The translations under genes and the position numbers were made by a program. A stretch of DNA of 18,206 bases from DASTSN01 sp035760665 (GTDB lineage: Bacteria > Bacteroidota > Bacteroidia > Chitinophagales > Chitinophagaceae): assembly GCA_035760665.1 (NCBI GenBank), contig DASTSN010000060.1, positions 1-18,206 on the forward strand, in the 5' to 3' direction. Below are positions 1 through 6,784 of this stretch, piece by piece. Each line of letters opens with the position of its first letter. Within the stretch, counting starts at the first letter, position 1. The notes beneath the pieces were generated by a model, which worked only from the letters and a program-made list of their open reading frames with translations, was not told the origin of the DNA and searched no databases.

Positions 1-27
1 TAATTTTTATTGTATTTTCTTATTTGT

Positions 28-750
28 ATGACAAAACTTTCTGTTAACATTAATAAAATTGCTACGCTGCGCAATGCAAGGGGCGGCAATAATCCCGATG
101 TAGTGAAAGCTGCCGTGGATGCGCAACGCTTCGGAGCTGATGGTATAACGGTGCATCCCCGGCCCGATGAAAGACATATACGTTATAATGATGTGCGGGA
201 AATAAAAAAGATTATCAGTACAGAGTTTAACATTGAGGGTAATTGTACTGAGCAAAAATTTGTTGACCTGGTCCTGGAAGTAAAACCACAACAAGTGACC
301 CTGGTGCCGGACGCCAGCGGGCAACTAACCTCTGATCATGGCTGGGATACCATCAGGCATAAAGATTACCTCCGGGATATCATCGGCGTGTTTAAGCAGG
401 CGGGAATCCGGGTATCCATTTTTGTGGATCCTGTGCCGGAGATGGTGCTTGGCGCCGTAGCAACGGGAACCGACAGGGTAGAGTTATATACTGAGGCTTA
501 TGCGCGGTTGTTTGCCGCAGGAAAAAAAGAAGTAGCAGTCAGGGACTATGTGAAAGCCGCGGAAATTGCCCGGGAAGCAGGACTTGGCCTGAATGCCGGG
601 CATGATCTGGACCTGCATAACCTGCAATACTTTAAGCAGCAAATTCCCTGGCTGGACGAGGTAAGCATCGGCCACGCTTTAATTTGCGATGCCCTTTACC
701 TGGGACTGGAAAATGCAATCCAGCTTTACAAGCGGCAACTAGCTGAATGA
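28..750 (+). CDS. pdxJ: Pyridoxine 5'-phosphate synthase (PdxJ)
   Basis: Cytoplasmic TIM-barrel enzyme of the DXP-dependent vitamin B6 pathway. It condenses 1-deoxy-D-xylulose 5-phosphate with 3-amino-2-oxopropyl phosphate to give pyridoxine 5'-phosphate. The 240-aa product has the family's usual length and start (MTKLSVNINKIATLRNARGG, phosphate/substrate loop). Visible landmarks are TVHPRPDERHIR with His43, FNIEGN with Glu70, and NAGHDLDLHN with His192, matching the catalytic His/Glu/His set known for the E. coli enzyme. I chose ATG at 28; an upstream in-frame TTG at 10 would add six hydrophobic residues foreign to the family. Only 27 bp lie upstream, so its promoter cannot be judged. It converges on the minus-strand stress block and looks like the housekeeping flank of that block. 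Identification is very secure. Confidence 0.97.
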   Translation: MTKLSVNINKIATLRNARGGNNPDVVKAAVDAQRFGADGITVHPRPDERHIRYNDVREIKKIISTEFNIEGNCTEQKFVDLVLEVKPQQVTLVPDASGQLTSDHGWDTIRHKDYLRDIIGVFKQAGIRVSIFVDPVPEMVLGAVATGTDRVELYTEAYARLFAAGKKEVAVRDYVKAAEIAREAGLGLNAGHDLDLHNLQYFKQQIPWLDEVSIGHALICDALYLGLENAIQLYKRQLAE

Positions 751-832
751 AACAACACTATGATTTGTGTAAAGGAAAATCCTGACAGCGAACGGTACAG
801 ATGACTGCAAAATCTTGAACAGAACGGTTAGC
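751..832. other. Convergent intergenic spacer, no recognised element
   Basis: This 82-bp gap separates the stop of pdxJ from the stop of the minus-strand 95-aa gene. It holds a short direct repeat (GAACGGT near 790 and 822). I found no convincing hairpin with a T-tract on either strand. Confidence 0.5.
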
Positions 833-1120
833 TTATTTTTTTCGGAACCATTTGTACGCTTTTTCTTCAGCTGTTTCTACTATTTTTCGGGTGAAACCGG
901 CAGCCATCCGGGAAATTTTATCAGAAAGATAATCTGATCCGTTTGTTGAAGATGTATGTTGGTCGCAGGTTTTTGAAAAGATACCTGCAGCGAGGTTTTT
1001 GGGATTCAGACTGTGTTGAATGTCTTTCCAGTCGTTTCGGATTGCCTGTTCCAGGTTGGTTTTTTCCTGCGACAGCCGCTTCTTTTCAGCATTCAGTTGT
1101 TTGAATGATTTAATCTTCAT
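833..1120 (-). CDS. Hypothetical charged coiled-coil protein, third gene of the YtxH/holin set
   Basis: A 95-aa protein I cannot assign to a named family. It is strongly charged. The first ~35 residues (MKIKSFKQLNAEKKRL onward) look like an amphipathic or coiled-coil helix, the middle is Ser/Thr/Asn-rich, and the last ~30 residues form another basic helix ending KWFRKK. There is no signal peptide or membrane segment. I use ATG at 1120; a longer reading to 1156 starts inside the preceding gene with unlikely sequence. The start overlaps the last 11 bases of the holin-like gene, so translation of the two is probably coupled. Its place behind a YtxH protein and a holin-X-like protein suggests an envelope-associated stress role, which is inference from context only. 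Confidence 0.75.
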   Translation of the reverse strand: MKIKSFKQLNAEKKRLSQEKTNLEQAIRNDWKDIQHSLNPKNLAAGIFSKTCDQHTSSTNGSDYLSDKISRMAAGFTRKIVETAEEKAYKWFRKK

Positions 1121-1469
1121 TGTCTTCTTCTTTGAAAAGTTGACGGAGCAGGGCATTCATAATCGGCAATTGCAAAATGCGTTCTTTTCGTTTCCATATA
1201 AACAGCGCAGCAACGAGGTAAACACCTGCAATGATTAAAAAACCCCAGTAAAACTCACCGGTCCACTTTGCCAGCGCATAGGCAGCAGCGATACTTGCAA
1301 AGACAATGAAAACCAAAAAAATTACCGTTACGATCACTGCTGCAATAATGTTAGCGGCCACTCTTGACGTTTTCTCTGCGGCACTGAGCTTTACTGAGGT
1401 AATGCGGTTGTTAACGTAGGCTTTCACATGGTCCGCCATTTCTTCCACTTTGGAAAATGTTGCCCGCAT
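1110..1469 (-). CDS. Holin-X-like (phage holin superfamily III/PF07332 type) small membrane protein
   Basis: A 119-aa inner-membrane protein. Residues ~1-35 form a soluble amphipathic helix (KVEEMADHVKAYVNNRITSV). Two hydrophobic segments follow: a strongly hydrophobic one around 38-65 (IIAAVIVTVIFLVFIVFASIA) and one around 74-92. A short basic tail (WKRKERI) comes next. This is the pattern of the holin-X-like proteins common in Bacteroidota chromosomes, which are not phage lysis proteins and usually sit beside YtxH genes. Their function is not established. The start is ATG at 1469. It lies 31 bp after the YtxH gene and overlaps the next gene by 11 bp. No other phage gene is present, so the family name should not be read as prophage evidence. 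Confidence 0.82.
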   Translation of the reverse strand: MRATFSKVEEMADHVKAYVNNRITSVKLSAAEKTSRVAANIIAAVIVTVIFLVFIVFASIAAAYALAKWTGEFYWGFLIIAGVYLVAALFIWKRKERILQLPIMNALLRQLFKEEDNED

Positions 1470-1500
1470 TGTAGGGAGGGTTTAATGGATAAACGAAGTT

Positions 1501-1746
1501 TTAAATGTACTCTTCCACTTTTTGGTTCAGCGCATCAAATCTTTCTTTTACATCATCTTTCAGATCAGAAAATTTTTCTTTCCCTCTTCTGAATTTCTTT
1601 TCGATTTCGTCGGAGAATTTTTTACCGGAATCTGCAATTTTTTTTCGGGTATCCTTGCCTTTGTCAGGGGCAAATAATACGCCCAATAAGCCGCCGATGG
1701 CAATACCGGCACCCAGCGCAATCAGGACTTTACTGCTGTTTTTCAT
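1501..1746 (-). CDS. YtxH domain-containing protein
   Basis: An 81-aa protein. The first ~28 residues form a glycine-rich membrane helix (VLIALGAGIAIGGLLGVLFAPDKG), followed by a highly charged Lys/Asp/Glu helix to the C-terminus. The GLLGVLFAPDKGKDTRKKI junction is the hallmark of the YtxH family (general-stress gas-vesicle-like small proteins). The family is typically stress-induced, but its molecular role is unknown. The start is ATG at 1746. It is the first gene of a three-gene minus-strand unit (YtxH, holin-like, 95-aa unknown). The 120 bp upstream carry a good TAnnTTTG -7 element and an FNR-like dyad, so this unit probably has its own regulated promoter as well as possible read-through from mlaD. 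Confidence 0.9.
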   Translation of the reverse strand: MKNSSKVLIALGAGIAIGGLLGVLFAPDKGKDTRKKIADSGKKFSDEIEKKFRRGKEKFSDLKDDVKERFDALNQKVEEYI

Positions 1747-1782
1747 TTTTCAACGTTTTAATGATCTTAATCGGTTTCCTTA

Positions 1783-1790
1783 CAAAGGTA
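1783..1790 (-). promoter_or_regulatory. Candidate Bacteroidota -7 element for the YtxH unit (TACCTTTG)
   Basis: On the minus strand this reads TACCTTTG, a perfect match to the TAnnTTTG -7 consensus of Bacteroidota. Its last base lies 36 bp upstream of the YtxH ATG at 1746. No TTG-type -33 element is found at the usual ~19-21 bp spacing, which would fit an activator-dependent promoter. The dyad at 1835-1848 is centred 58.5 bp upstream of the end of this box. Confidence 0.5.
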
Positions 1791-1834
1791 GATCGCAGGC
1801 TGTACCCGGTTTATGACAGACAACATCGTCCGTT

Positions 1835-1848
1835 GTGATTTTTATCAG
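1835..1848. promoter_or_regulatory. FNR/CRP-type dyad (GTGAT-N4-ATCAG)
   Basis: The site has half-sites GTGAT and ATCAG around a TTTT spacer, with the symmetric core TGAT-N4-ATCA. It differs from the FNR consensus TTGAT-N4-ATCAA only in the outermost bases. It lies in the mlaD-YtxH gap, centred 58.5 bp upstream of the TACCTTTG box. The same core occurs at two other intergenic places in the window and nowhere in coding sequence in my scan. It is likely an activator site for the YtxH unit. Confidence 0.5.
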
Positions 1849-1866
1849 ACGTTTCGTTTTTGAACT

Positions 1867-2877
1867 TTATTCTTCTGCTTTTTTCCCGGGTTTGATAGCC
1901 GCTTTTTGCTGGCGTTTTTCCTGTCTTCTGAAATAACCCCGAAGCAGGAAATTATGTTTAAGTGCCTCCATATTTTCGGCGAAAGCATTGGTGCCGTTTT
2001 CAATATTGGTCAGGCTGGCATTTAACTTTTTTGCAATGGCAGTATCTTTTAATAGAGCATGTACGGTGCCTTGCCCGTTGTTGACTTCCTGCTGTAGGGA
2101 TGTTGCAAGCGAATCCACTTGTGTGACTAATTGCTCTGCCTGGGAGCCTACAATATTTAATTTGGTCAGCGCTTCCCTGAGCTGTACAGCAAAGGCTGTA
2201 TCCTTCAGGATGGCGCCAACAGATCCCTTACCGTTTTGAACATCCGTGATCAGGGCATCCAGGTCGGTTAAAAAAATATTGGCTTTTACAGTAGCCTGTT
2301 CAATATTTTTCGCTGATGCTTTGATTTTATCCGGCAGGGTTTCTTCGTTGAGTAGCTTCCACAAGGCGCTGCTGGCATTGATACGCTTCACCGTTTGCTT
2401 CAGTTCTTCGGAGATTATCGCAATATTATTGTTTGACTGGGCAAGCGTTTCCATCATTTCATCGGTACTGATGAGTCTTTTGGCTTCCAGCATATCACCT
2501 TCTTCTATAGCCGCTGCTGTTCCTTTACCCGGCAAAATATTCACAATCTTATTCCCGATCAGTCCTTCGGTACCAATAGATACAATGGCATTTTTATGTA
2601 TGTTGGCTTTTATTTTTTCATCAATCAACATCGTAATTTCCACGGTGCTGTCGTTAAGCAGCGCAACGGATTTTACGGTGCCAACCTGGATACCGGCATA
2701 CCTTACATTGTTCCCGGCAACGATACCGCTTGCATGACTGAGTCTTGTTTTGATGCGGATGTTGGAGCCAAACAGGTTTTGATCTTTTCCGATCATGTAC
2801 AGCAGTACAACGAGGAACAATAATCCCGCCATTACAAAAATCCCCAGCTTGATGTTATTGAATGTACGATTTGCCAT
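1867..2877 (-). CDS. mlaD: MCE-family (MlaD-like) substrate-binding protein with repeated helical C-terminus
   Basis: A 336-aa, inner-membrane-anchored periplasmic lipid-binding subunit of an Mla-type phospholipid transporter. One N-terminal membrane helix (~10-29) is followed by the MCE domain at ~37-118, with SGIVAGNNVRYAGIQVGTV and GTEGLIGNKIVNILPG typical of the family. The remaining ~200 residues are helical and contain a repeated motif: NGKGSVGAILKDTAFAVQL (~215-233) and NGQGTVHALLKDTAIAKKL (~267-285), with a degenerate earlier copy near 169-192. The terminal NFLLRGYFRR block is common in Bacteroidota homologues. It is much longer than E. coli MlaD (~183 aa) because of the helical region, which may bridge the periplasm. 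Its ATG shares one base with the mlaF stop (TAATG), so the two are translationally coupled. A basic tail rich in Lys/Gln ends the protein. Confidence 0.92.
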   Translation of the reverse strand: MANRTFNNIKLGIFVMAGLLFLVVLLYMIGKDQNLFGSNIRIKTRLSHASGIVAGNNVRYAGIQVGTVKSVALLNDSTVEITMLIDEKIKANIHKNAIVSIGTEGLIGNKIVNILPGKGTAAAIEEGDMLEAKRLISTDEMMETLAQSNNNIAIISEELKQTVKRINASSALWKLLNEETLPDKIKASAKNIEQATVKANIFLTDLDALITDVQNGKGSVGAILKDTAFAVQLREALTKLNIVGSQAEQLVTQVDSLATSLQQEVNNGQGTVHALLKDTAIAKKLNASLTNIENGTNAFAENMEALKHNFLLRGYFRRQEKRQQKAAIKPGKKAEE

Positions 2878-3683
2878 TATTGAAAAAATTGTTTCACTTT
2901 TAAATCTGTTGATTGCTGTAGTGCTGCATAGGTTCCCTCTGCATAAGCAATGCCGTCTGTTAATACCACAATCCTGTCAGCTGTTTTCCGAATACATTTC
3001 ATATCGTGAGAAATAACCAGCGACGAAGTGTTATATTTTTTTTGAATTGAAACCATCAGTTCACTGATTTCGTTACCAGTTATCGGGTCGAGGCCGGTGG
3101 TGGGTTCATCGTACAAAATGATTTCCGGTTTCAATATTAAGGTACGTGCCAGGGCAATGCGTTTGCGCATTCCGCCGGAGAGTTCTGCCGGCATCATGTT
3201 AACTGTATGGGCGAGCCCTACATTTTCCAGCGCTTCGGTTATCATGTCGTTCACTTCCTGCTGGTTCACAGAAATCCAGTGCCTGCGCAGGGGAAATTCG
3301 AGGTTTTCCCGGATGGTCATGGAGTCGTACAGGGCATTGCTTTGAAAAAGAAAACCCACCCGTACCCGTATCCTGTCCAGTTGATCATGAGAGAGCGATG
3401 GGATATTTTGGCCAAATACGTCAATGGTTCCTTCATCTGGTATAAGCAGGCCAATTATACATTTAATCAGCACAGATTTCCCGGAACCTGATTTGCCTAA
3501 TACGGCGACACTTTCTCCTTTTTTAAGTGTGAGGTTAAATTTATTTAAAACGATATTACTGCCAAATGATTTGCGCAAGTTTCGGATGCGGATAACATTT
3601 TCCTGGCTGCCGGACTGTTGCAAACCTGGCATTTGCGACTCCTGATCATTCGAAAAAACTGTTGTATCGTATGCTGCTGTCAT
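2877..3683 (-). CDS. mlaF: Mla-type ABC transporter ATP-binding protein (MlaF-like)
   Basis: A 268-aa cytoplasmic ATPase that powers MCE/MlaE phospholipid transport. The nucleotide-binding elements are intact: Walker A GKSGSGKS (63-70), Q-loop in FLFQSNALYDS (Gln114), signature LSGGMRKR (168-175), Walker B IILYDEP (188-194) and H-loop His226 in VISHDMK. LSGGM with RKRIALARTL and the LFQSNALYDSMTI stretch are characteristic of MlaF rather than general importers. I chose ATG at 3683, 19 bp after the mlaE stop and preceded by an A-rich tract. An ATG at 3740 would add 19 residues and overlap mlaE by 38 bp. The gene lies between mlaE and mlaD in the usual order and shares a TAATG junction with mlaD. 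Confidence 0.94.
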   Translation of the reverse strand: MTAAYDTTVFSNDQESQMPGLQQSGSQENVIRIRNLRKSFGSNIVLNKFNLTLKKGESVAVLGKSGSGKSVLIKCIIGLLIPDEGTIDVFGQNIPSLSHDQLDRIRVRVGFLFQSNALYDSMTIRENLEFPLRRHWISVNQQEVNDMITEALENVGLAHTVNMMPAELSGGMRKRIALARTLILKPEIILYDEPTTGLDPITGNEISELMVSIQKKYNTSSLVISHDMKCIRKTADRIVVLTDGIAYAEGTYAALQQSTDLKVKQFFQ

Positions 3684-3702
3684 TTGCCGGTTTTCTTTTT
3701 GG

Positions 3703-4473
3703 TTAATTGTATCCCAGTAAATCGGTGATCTGTACGGCAATTAAATCCAGCACAAATACCATCAGCGATGCCACTACAACTGCCGAGTTAGCACTGCGCC
3801 CAACACCTTCCGTCCCTTTGCTGCTGTTGTATCCTTTGTAGCAACCAATGACACCAACGGCAAACCCGAAAAAAAATGATTTGATAAAGGCAGGAAACAC
3901 ATCACTAAAACTTAATGCATCGAACACTTGCGTGTAAAACAGCGAGAAACTGGTGATTCCCTTGATGTTTACACCCAGGTAGGAGCCATACAGGCCAATC
4001 GCATCGCCCAGCAGTACTAATATGGGAAGCATCAGCGTGGCAGCAAAAACCCTTGTCACCACTAGGTATTTGAACGGGTTAGTGCCGCTTACTTCCATCG
4101 CGTCAATTTGTTCGGTCACTTTCATACTGCCGAGTTCTGCGCCAATGCTGCTGCCGATTTTCCCGGCAAAGATCAGCGCGGTAATCACCGGGCCAATTTC
4201 CCGCACAATGGAAATCGCCACCATCGCCGGCAATTCATATTCCACACCATAATCCACAAGGGATGGTCGTAATTGCATCGTTAACACCAGCCCCATGATA
4301 AAACCGGTAAGCCCCACCAGCGGCAGGGATTTGTAACCAATGATAAAGCACTGCCGCAGCAATTCAGCAAACTCATAACGGGGCCGGAAACCTTCCGTAA
4401 AAAAGCGGGCGGTGAAGCGGGATATATCGCCGGCTTCATTGAAGAATTTTTGTGCTCCTGCAGGTAATGTCAT
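3703..4473 (-). CDS. mlaE: MlaE-family ABC transporter permease
   Basis: A 256-aa polytopic inner-membrane permease of the Mla/MCE lipid transporter. An N-terminal amphipathic interfacial helix (~5-35) precedes several hydrophobic segments. The conserved cytoplasmic coupling region is clear: REIGPVITALIFAGKIGSSI (91-110), ELGSMKVTEQIDAMEVSG (113-130), and the C-terminal GCYKGYNSSKGTEGVGRSAN (210-229). The length matches the family (~255-260 aa). I chose ATG at 4473. Extension to a TTG at 4575 adds 34 arginine/proline-rich residues with no family character and would run through the dyad at 4538-4557. No mlaB (STAS) or mlaC gene is linked, as is usual in Bacteroidota. The 114-bp upstream gap contains an FNR-consensus dyad. 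Confidence 0.93.
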   Translation of the reverse strand: MTLPAGAQKFFNEAGDISRFTARFFTEGFRPRYEFAELLRQCFIIGYKSLPLVGLTGFIMGLVLTMQLRPSLVDYGVEYELPAMVAISIVREIGPVITALIFAGKIGSSIGAELGSMKVTEQIDAMEVSGTNPFKYLVVTRVFAATLMLPILVLLGDAIGLYGSYLGVNIKGITSFSLFYTQVFDALSFSDVFPAFIKSFFFGFAVGVIGCYKGYNSSKGTEGVGRSANSAVVVASLMVFVLDLIAVQITDLLGYN

Positions 4474-4488
4474 AAAAAATAGGCTACC

Positions 4489-4496
4489 CAAATTTG
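4489..4496 (-). promoter_or_regulatory. Candidate -7-like element upstream of mlaE (CAAATTTG)
   Basis: On the minus strand this reads CAAATTTG, one mismatch from TAnnTTTG. Its end is 16 bp from the mlaE ATG. There is no -33 TTG at the normal spacing. It is weak taken alone, but its distance to the FNR-type dyad centre (58.5 bp) is identical to that seen at the YtxH promoter, which is why I report it. Confidence 0.35.
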
Positions 4497-4537
4497 TACG
4501 TTTATCACGGAGCAGGCTATGAAGCGGGTCAGGAGGA

Positions 4538-4557
4538 CGGTTGATTCTTATCAACCG
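4538..4557. promoter_or_regulatory. Perfect FNR-consensus dyad upstream of mlaE
   Basis: The plus strand reads CGGTTGAT-TCTT-ATCAACCG, a perfect 8-bp inverted repeat with a 4-base spacer. Bases 4541-4554 are TTGAT-N4-ATCAA, an exact match to the E. coli FNR consensus, also seen for FixK-like regulators. It lies between the DUF302 stop (4588) and the mlaE ATG. No T-tract follows on either strand, which argues against an intrinsic terminator. A transcribed hairpin remains possible, but the match to an operator consensus is the better reading. Confidence 0.62.
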
Positions 4558-4587
4558 CGTTTGGGTATAAAACAATGGAAAATTGAG

Positions 4588-4977
4588 CTATTCCATATTG
4601 GCCAGCACATGCTCCAGGGATTTTTTTACCTGTCGGGCCAATACCGATAGGGTGGGATTTTCCACATGGCTCATCATTTCTTCCGGGTTTACAACGGAAA
4701 TCTCTACGTCGCCATTTTCGTGTTGTTGCACCACAACATTGCAGGGAAGAAAAATTCCGGCTTTATCTTCAGCGCACAAAGCCTGGTGAGCAAAATTGGG
4801 GTTGCAGGCACCCAGTATTACATAATTGCGGAAATTGACCCCGATTTTATTCTGCAAGGTTTGTTTCATGTCAATAACGGTGATTACCCCGAAACCTTCT
4901 TTTTTTAATTCAGTGATGATTTTTTCAAGCGCTTGCTCAAAGGGCAGCTGTACTTTTTTGTGAATAGCAGGTTCCAT
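4588..4977 (-). CDS. DUF302 domain protein
   Basis: A 129-aa cytoplasmic protein spanning a single DUF302 domain (PF03625). Typical features are an N-terminal helix with the FEQALEKIITELKKEGFGV pattern, the ILGACNPNFAHQAL block (54-67, Cys58), LPCNVVV with Cys79, and the VNPEEMMSHVENPTL segment. The two cysteines in the ACNP and LPCN positions are conserved in the family, but no reaction is established; binding of a metal or small ligand has been proposed only by analogy. The start is ATG at 4977. It lies 30 bp downstream of the phosphoribosyltransferase gene in the same minus-strand unit. DUF302 genes often travel with stress and redox genes, which fits the neighbours. Confidence 0.9.
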   Translation of the reverse strand: MEPAIHKKVQLPFEQALEKIITELKKEGFGVITVIDMKQTLQNKIGVNFRNYVILGACNPNFAHQALCAEDKAGIFLPCNVVVQQHENGDVEISVVNPEEMMSHVENPTLSVLARQVKKSLEHVLANME

Positions 4978-5007
4978 TGCAAGTGGGGTAAAAAGATGAC
5001 AAAAAAG

Positions 5008-5646
5008 TCATGCTCTTTTTTTGTTTTTTTCCTCTTTTAACTTGGTAAGATAATCCATCACTTCCTCGTCACTTACCTGCGAAAAATTTTCATAAAAGGC
5101 ACCAACACCAAAAAACACCTCCGGGACCAGCAGGCATACCAGTTCATCCACTTCCGGCGAAAGTTTTTGTACGGAATTGGAGGAGGCCACTGGCACGGCA
5201 ATCACAATTTTATCAGGTTGCCCTTTTTTGAGCATATTAATCGTAGCAATTAGTGTATTGCCGGTGGCGATGCCATCGTCGATTACTATCAGCGTTTTAC
5301 CTTTAATGCTTTCCGGTTCTTTGTCGCCCATAAATGTTTTATACATCTCATGCAGCCGCCGGCGGATATGAATAATCTGCGCTTCAATATATTTCTCCGA
5401 TACGTGTTCGTGCGGAACGACATAACTGTCCGTGAGACTGACTGCGCCAATGGCATATTCTTTATTCGCCGGGTGACCAATTTTTTTGGTGAGTACAAGG
5501 TCCAGCGGGAAGCCAAGTTCTTTTGCAACGATGTAAGCAATCGGTACTCCGCCTCTCGGAACAGCCAACACCAATCCCGGGTCGTTCTTATATTTTTTTA
5601 ATTTTTCTGCCAGCGCAAAGCCGGCTTCAATTCTATCGCGAAACAT
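5008..5646 (-). CDS. Stand-alone phosphoribosyltransferase-fold protein (stress-cluster type)
   Basis: A 212-aa type I PRTase-fold protein. The PRPP-binding loop LIVIDDGIATGNT is at 119-131, with the two acidic residues Asp123-Asp124. An N-terminal PRGGVPIAY motif (30-37) and the KKIGHPANKEYAIGAV segment (54-69) are typical of the ComF/Rv0571c-like subgroup rather than of a purine or pyrimidine salvage enzyme. Substrate is unknown. In other bacteria this domain is often fused to a dienelactone-hydrolase-like domain or to an erythromycin-esterase domain; here all three are separate genes within 4 kb. The start is ATG at 5646, 18 bp after the upstream membrane-protein gene. A Lys/Arg-rich tail ends the protein. 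Confidence 0.88.
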   Translation of the reverse strand: MFRDRIEAGFALAEKLKKYKNDPGLVLAVPRGGVPIAYIVAKELGFPLDLVLTKKIGHPANKEYAIGAVSLTDSYVVPHEHVSEKYIEAQIIHIRRRLHEMYKTFMGDKEPESIKGKTLIVIDDGIATGNTLIATINMLKKGQPDKIVIAVPVASSNSVQKLSPEVDELVCLLVPEVFFGVGAFYENFSQVSDEEVMDYLTKLKEEKNKKRA

Positions 5647-5664
5647 ACGGTTACTGTTTTTACA

Positions 5665-6072
5665 TCAGGAAAAAACAGCCATACCTGCTGCGGTTAATGC
5701 AATCGCCACATTCACCAGCAGGCTGGTGATGAACGTTTTCAAAAGTATTTTTACCGATAGGCCGGAAAGGGTGGGAATAAATGTAAGATACATGGCTGCA
5801 CAGGCCAGTGCCCAGAGTACAGACGAATTACCGGTACGTAAGATAATCAGCCCGATAATTGGTGTAATGATTATTGACTGCAAAACCATGCTAATGCCTA
5901 CCCATTTTAGCCGGTTTTCACTTCGCTCTTCCCGGTCAATATACGCATTGATCTTTTGCAGGAGTGATCGTTTTTCAGCCGGCTCCTGAGCGGGTACACC
6001 TACTTTAATGTATTTGTATTTTTTTTCTTTAGCGGGCTTCGCTTCCGGGATTGTTTGATTATAGTAAGTCAT
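5665..6072 (-). CDS. Hypothetical small membrane protein between hydrolase and PRTase genes
   Basis: I do not recognise this 135-aa protein. The first ~60 residues are soluble and charged (many Lys/Glu/Pro, then a helix with NAYIDREERSENRLKW). Three hydrophobic stretches follow: about 60-78 (ISMVLQSIIITPIIGLIIL), 83-105, and 108-132 up to the C-terminus. The predicted topology is a cytoplasmic N-terminus with about three membrane helices. I chose ATG at 6072, preceded by an A-rich stretch; a TTG at 6096 would add eight residues. It lies 40 bp after the hydrolase and 18 bp before the PRTase gene, so it is almost certainly co-transcribed with both and may tether or partner them. Confidence 0.75.
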   Translation of the reverse strand: MTYYNQTIPEAKPAKEKKYKYIKVGVPAQEPAEKRSLLQKINAYIDREERSENRLKWVGISMVLQSIIITPIIGLIILRTGNSSVLWALACAAMYLTFIPTLSGLSVKILLKTFITSLLVNVAIALTAAGMAVFS

Positions 6073-6112
6073 CGTTGTGCTTTTTTTGTTATTCAATCAG
6101 ATTTCGTAACAT

Positions 6113-6766
6113 TTATATAACTGGTGTGTGTTGTAAGTATTTTTTAAACCAGCCGGTTGCTATTTCTGCCACTTCAAGCATTTTGCCGGGTTCTTCAAAC
6201 AAATGTGTGGCACCTGCAATCACTTCTAGTTTTTTTTCACAGTTCAGTCGTATATAGGCCTGTTTGTTTAATTCTAATACATCAAAGTCCAGGCTGCCAA
6301 CAATCAGCAGGGTTGGGGCTTCAACGTTTTCCAGTACATCCAGGGCAAGATCCGGTCGTCCGCCCCGGCTTACCACGGCTGTAATCCAGGGCAGGTATGC
6401 GGCAGCCTTTAATGCAGAGGCGGCACCGGTGCTGGCGCCAAAATAAGCAAACTGGCAACCGGCTGTATTTTCCTGTTCCCTTAACCATTCAGTTGCGGCA
6501 ATTAATCTCCTGGTCAGTAGGTCAATGTCGAAGCGGTTGTGGTAATGAATATCTTCATCAGTGGTAAGCAGGTCAAGCAATAAGGTTCCGAAATTATTTT
6601 TATTCAGGTGTTGTGCCACCATTCTGTTACGACTGCTGAACCGGCTGCTGCCGCTGCCATGCGAAAACAGTACAATACCCTTTGCTTTCCGCGGTATCAG
6701 CAGGTCGCCTTTCAGCATCACTTTACCTGCCGGTATGTTTACTTCGCCATGAAAACGTATATCCAT
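6113..6766 (-). CDS. Dienelactone-hydrolase-like alpha/beta hydrolase
   Basis: A 217-aa cytoplasmic alpha/beta hydrolase. The oxyanion segment VLFSHGSGSSRFSSRN is at 32-47. The nucleophile elbow GASTG places Ser112. The likely acid is Asp160 in LIVGSLDFDVLELN and the base His188 in AGATHLFEEPG, so the triad looks complete. This subgroup is the partner domain of PRTase-hydrolase fusion proteins (for example M. tuberculosis Rv0571c); its substrate is unknown. I chose ATG at 6766 because family homology begins at once (MDIRFHGEVNIPAG). An ATG at 6850 or TTG at 6889 would add residues encoded by the divergent regulatory region. A perfect TAnnTTTG box lies 18 bp upstream. It is the first gene of the minus-strand unit. 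Confidence 0.88.
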   Translation of the reverse strand: MDIRFHGEVNIPAGKVMLKGDLLIPRKAKGIVLFSHGSGSSRFSSRNRMVAQHLNKNNFGTLLLDLLTTDEDIHYHNRFDIDLLTRRLIAATEWLREQENTAGCQFAYFGASTGAASALKAAAYLPWITAVVSRGGRPDLALDVLENVEAPTLLIVGSLDFDVLELNKQAYIRLNCEKKLEVIAGATHLFEEPGKMLEVAEIATGWFKKYLQHTPVI

Positions 6767-6784
6767 AAATCGGTTTGTATTCCA

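Noticed and set aside
751..832. Bidirectional terminator between pdxJ and the 95-aa gene.
   Set aside because: The only repeat (GAACGGT) is direct, not inverted, and no stable stem precedes a T-tract within the gap.
1110..1469. Holin-like gene as evidence of a prophage.
   Set aside because: No other phage gene, integrase or att-like repeat is present; this family is common in chromosomal stress loci of Bacteroidota.
4538..4557. Intrinsic terminator after the DUF302 gene.
   Set aside because: The perfect stem is not followed by a T-tract on either strand and matches the FNR operator consensus exactly.
4474..4575. Extension of MlaE by 34 N-terminal residues from a TTG start at 4575.
   Set aside because: The extra residues are Arg/Pro-rich without family character, the start is TTG, and the segment contains a perfect FNR-type dyad; ATG at 4473 gives the normal family length.
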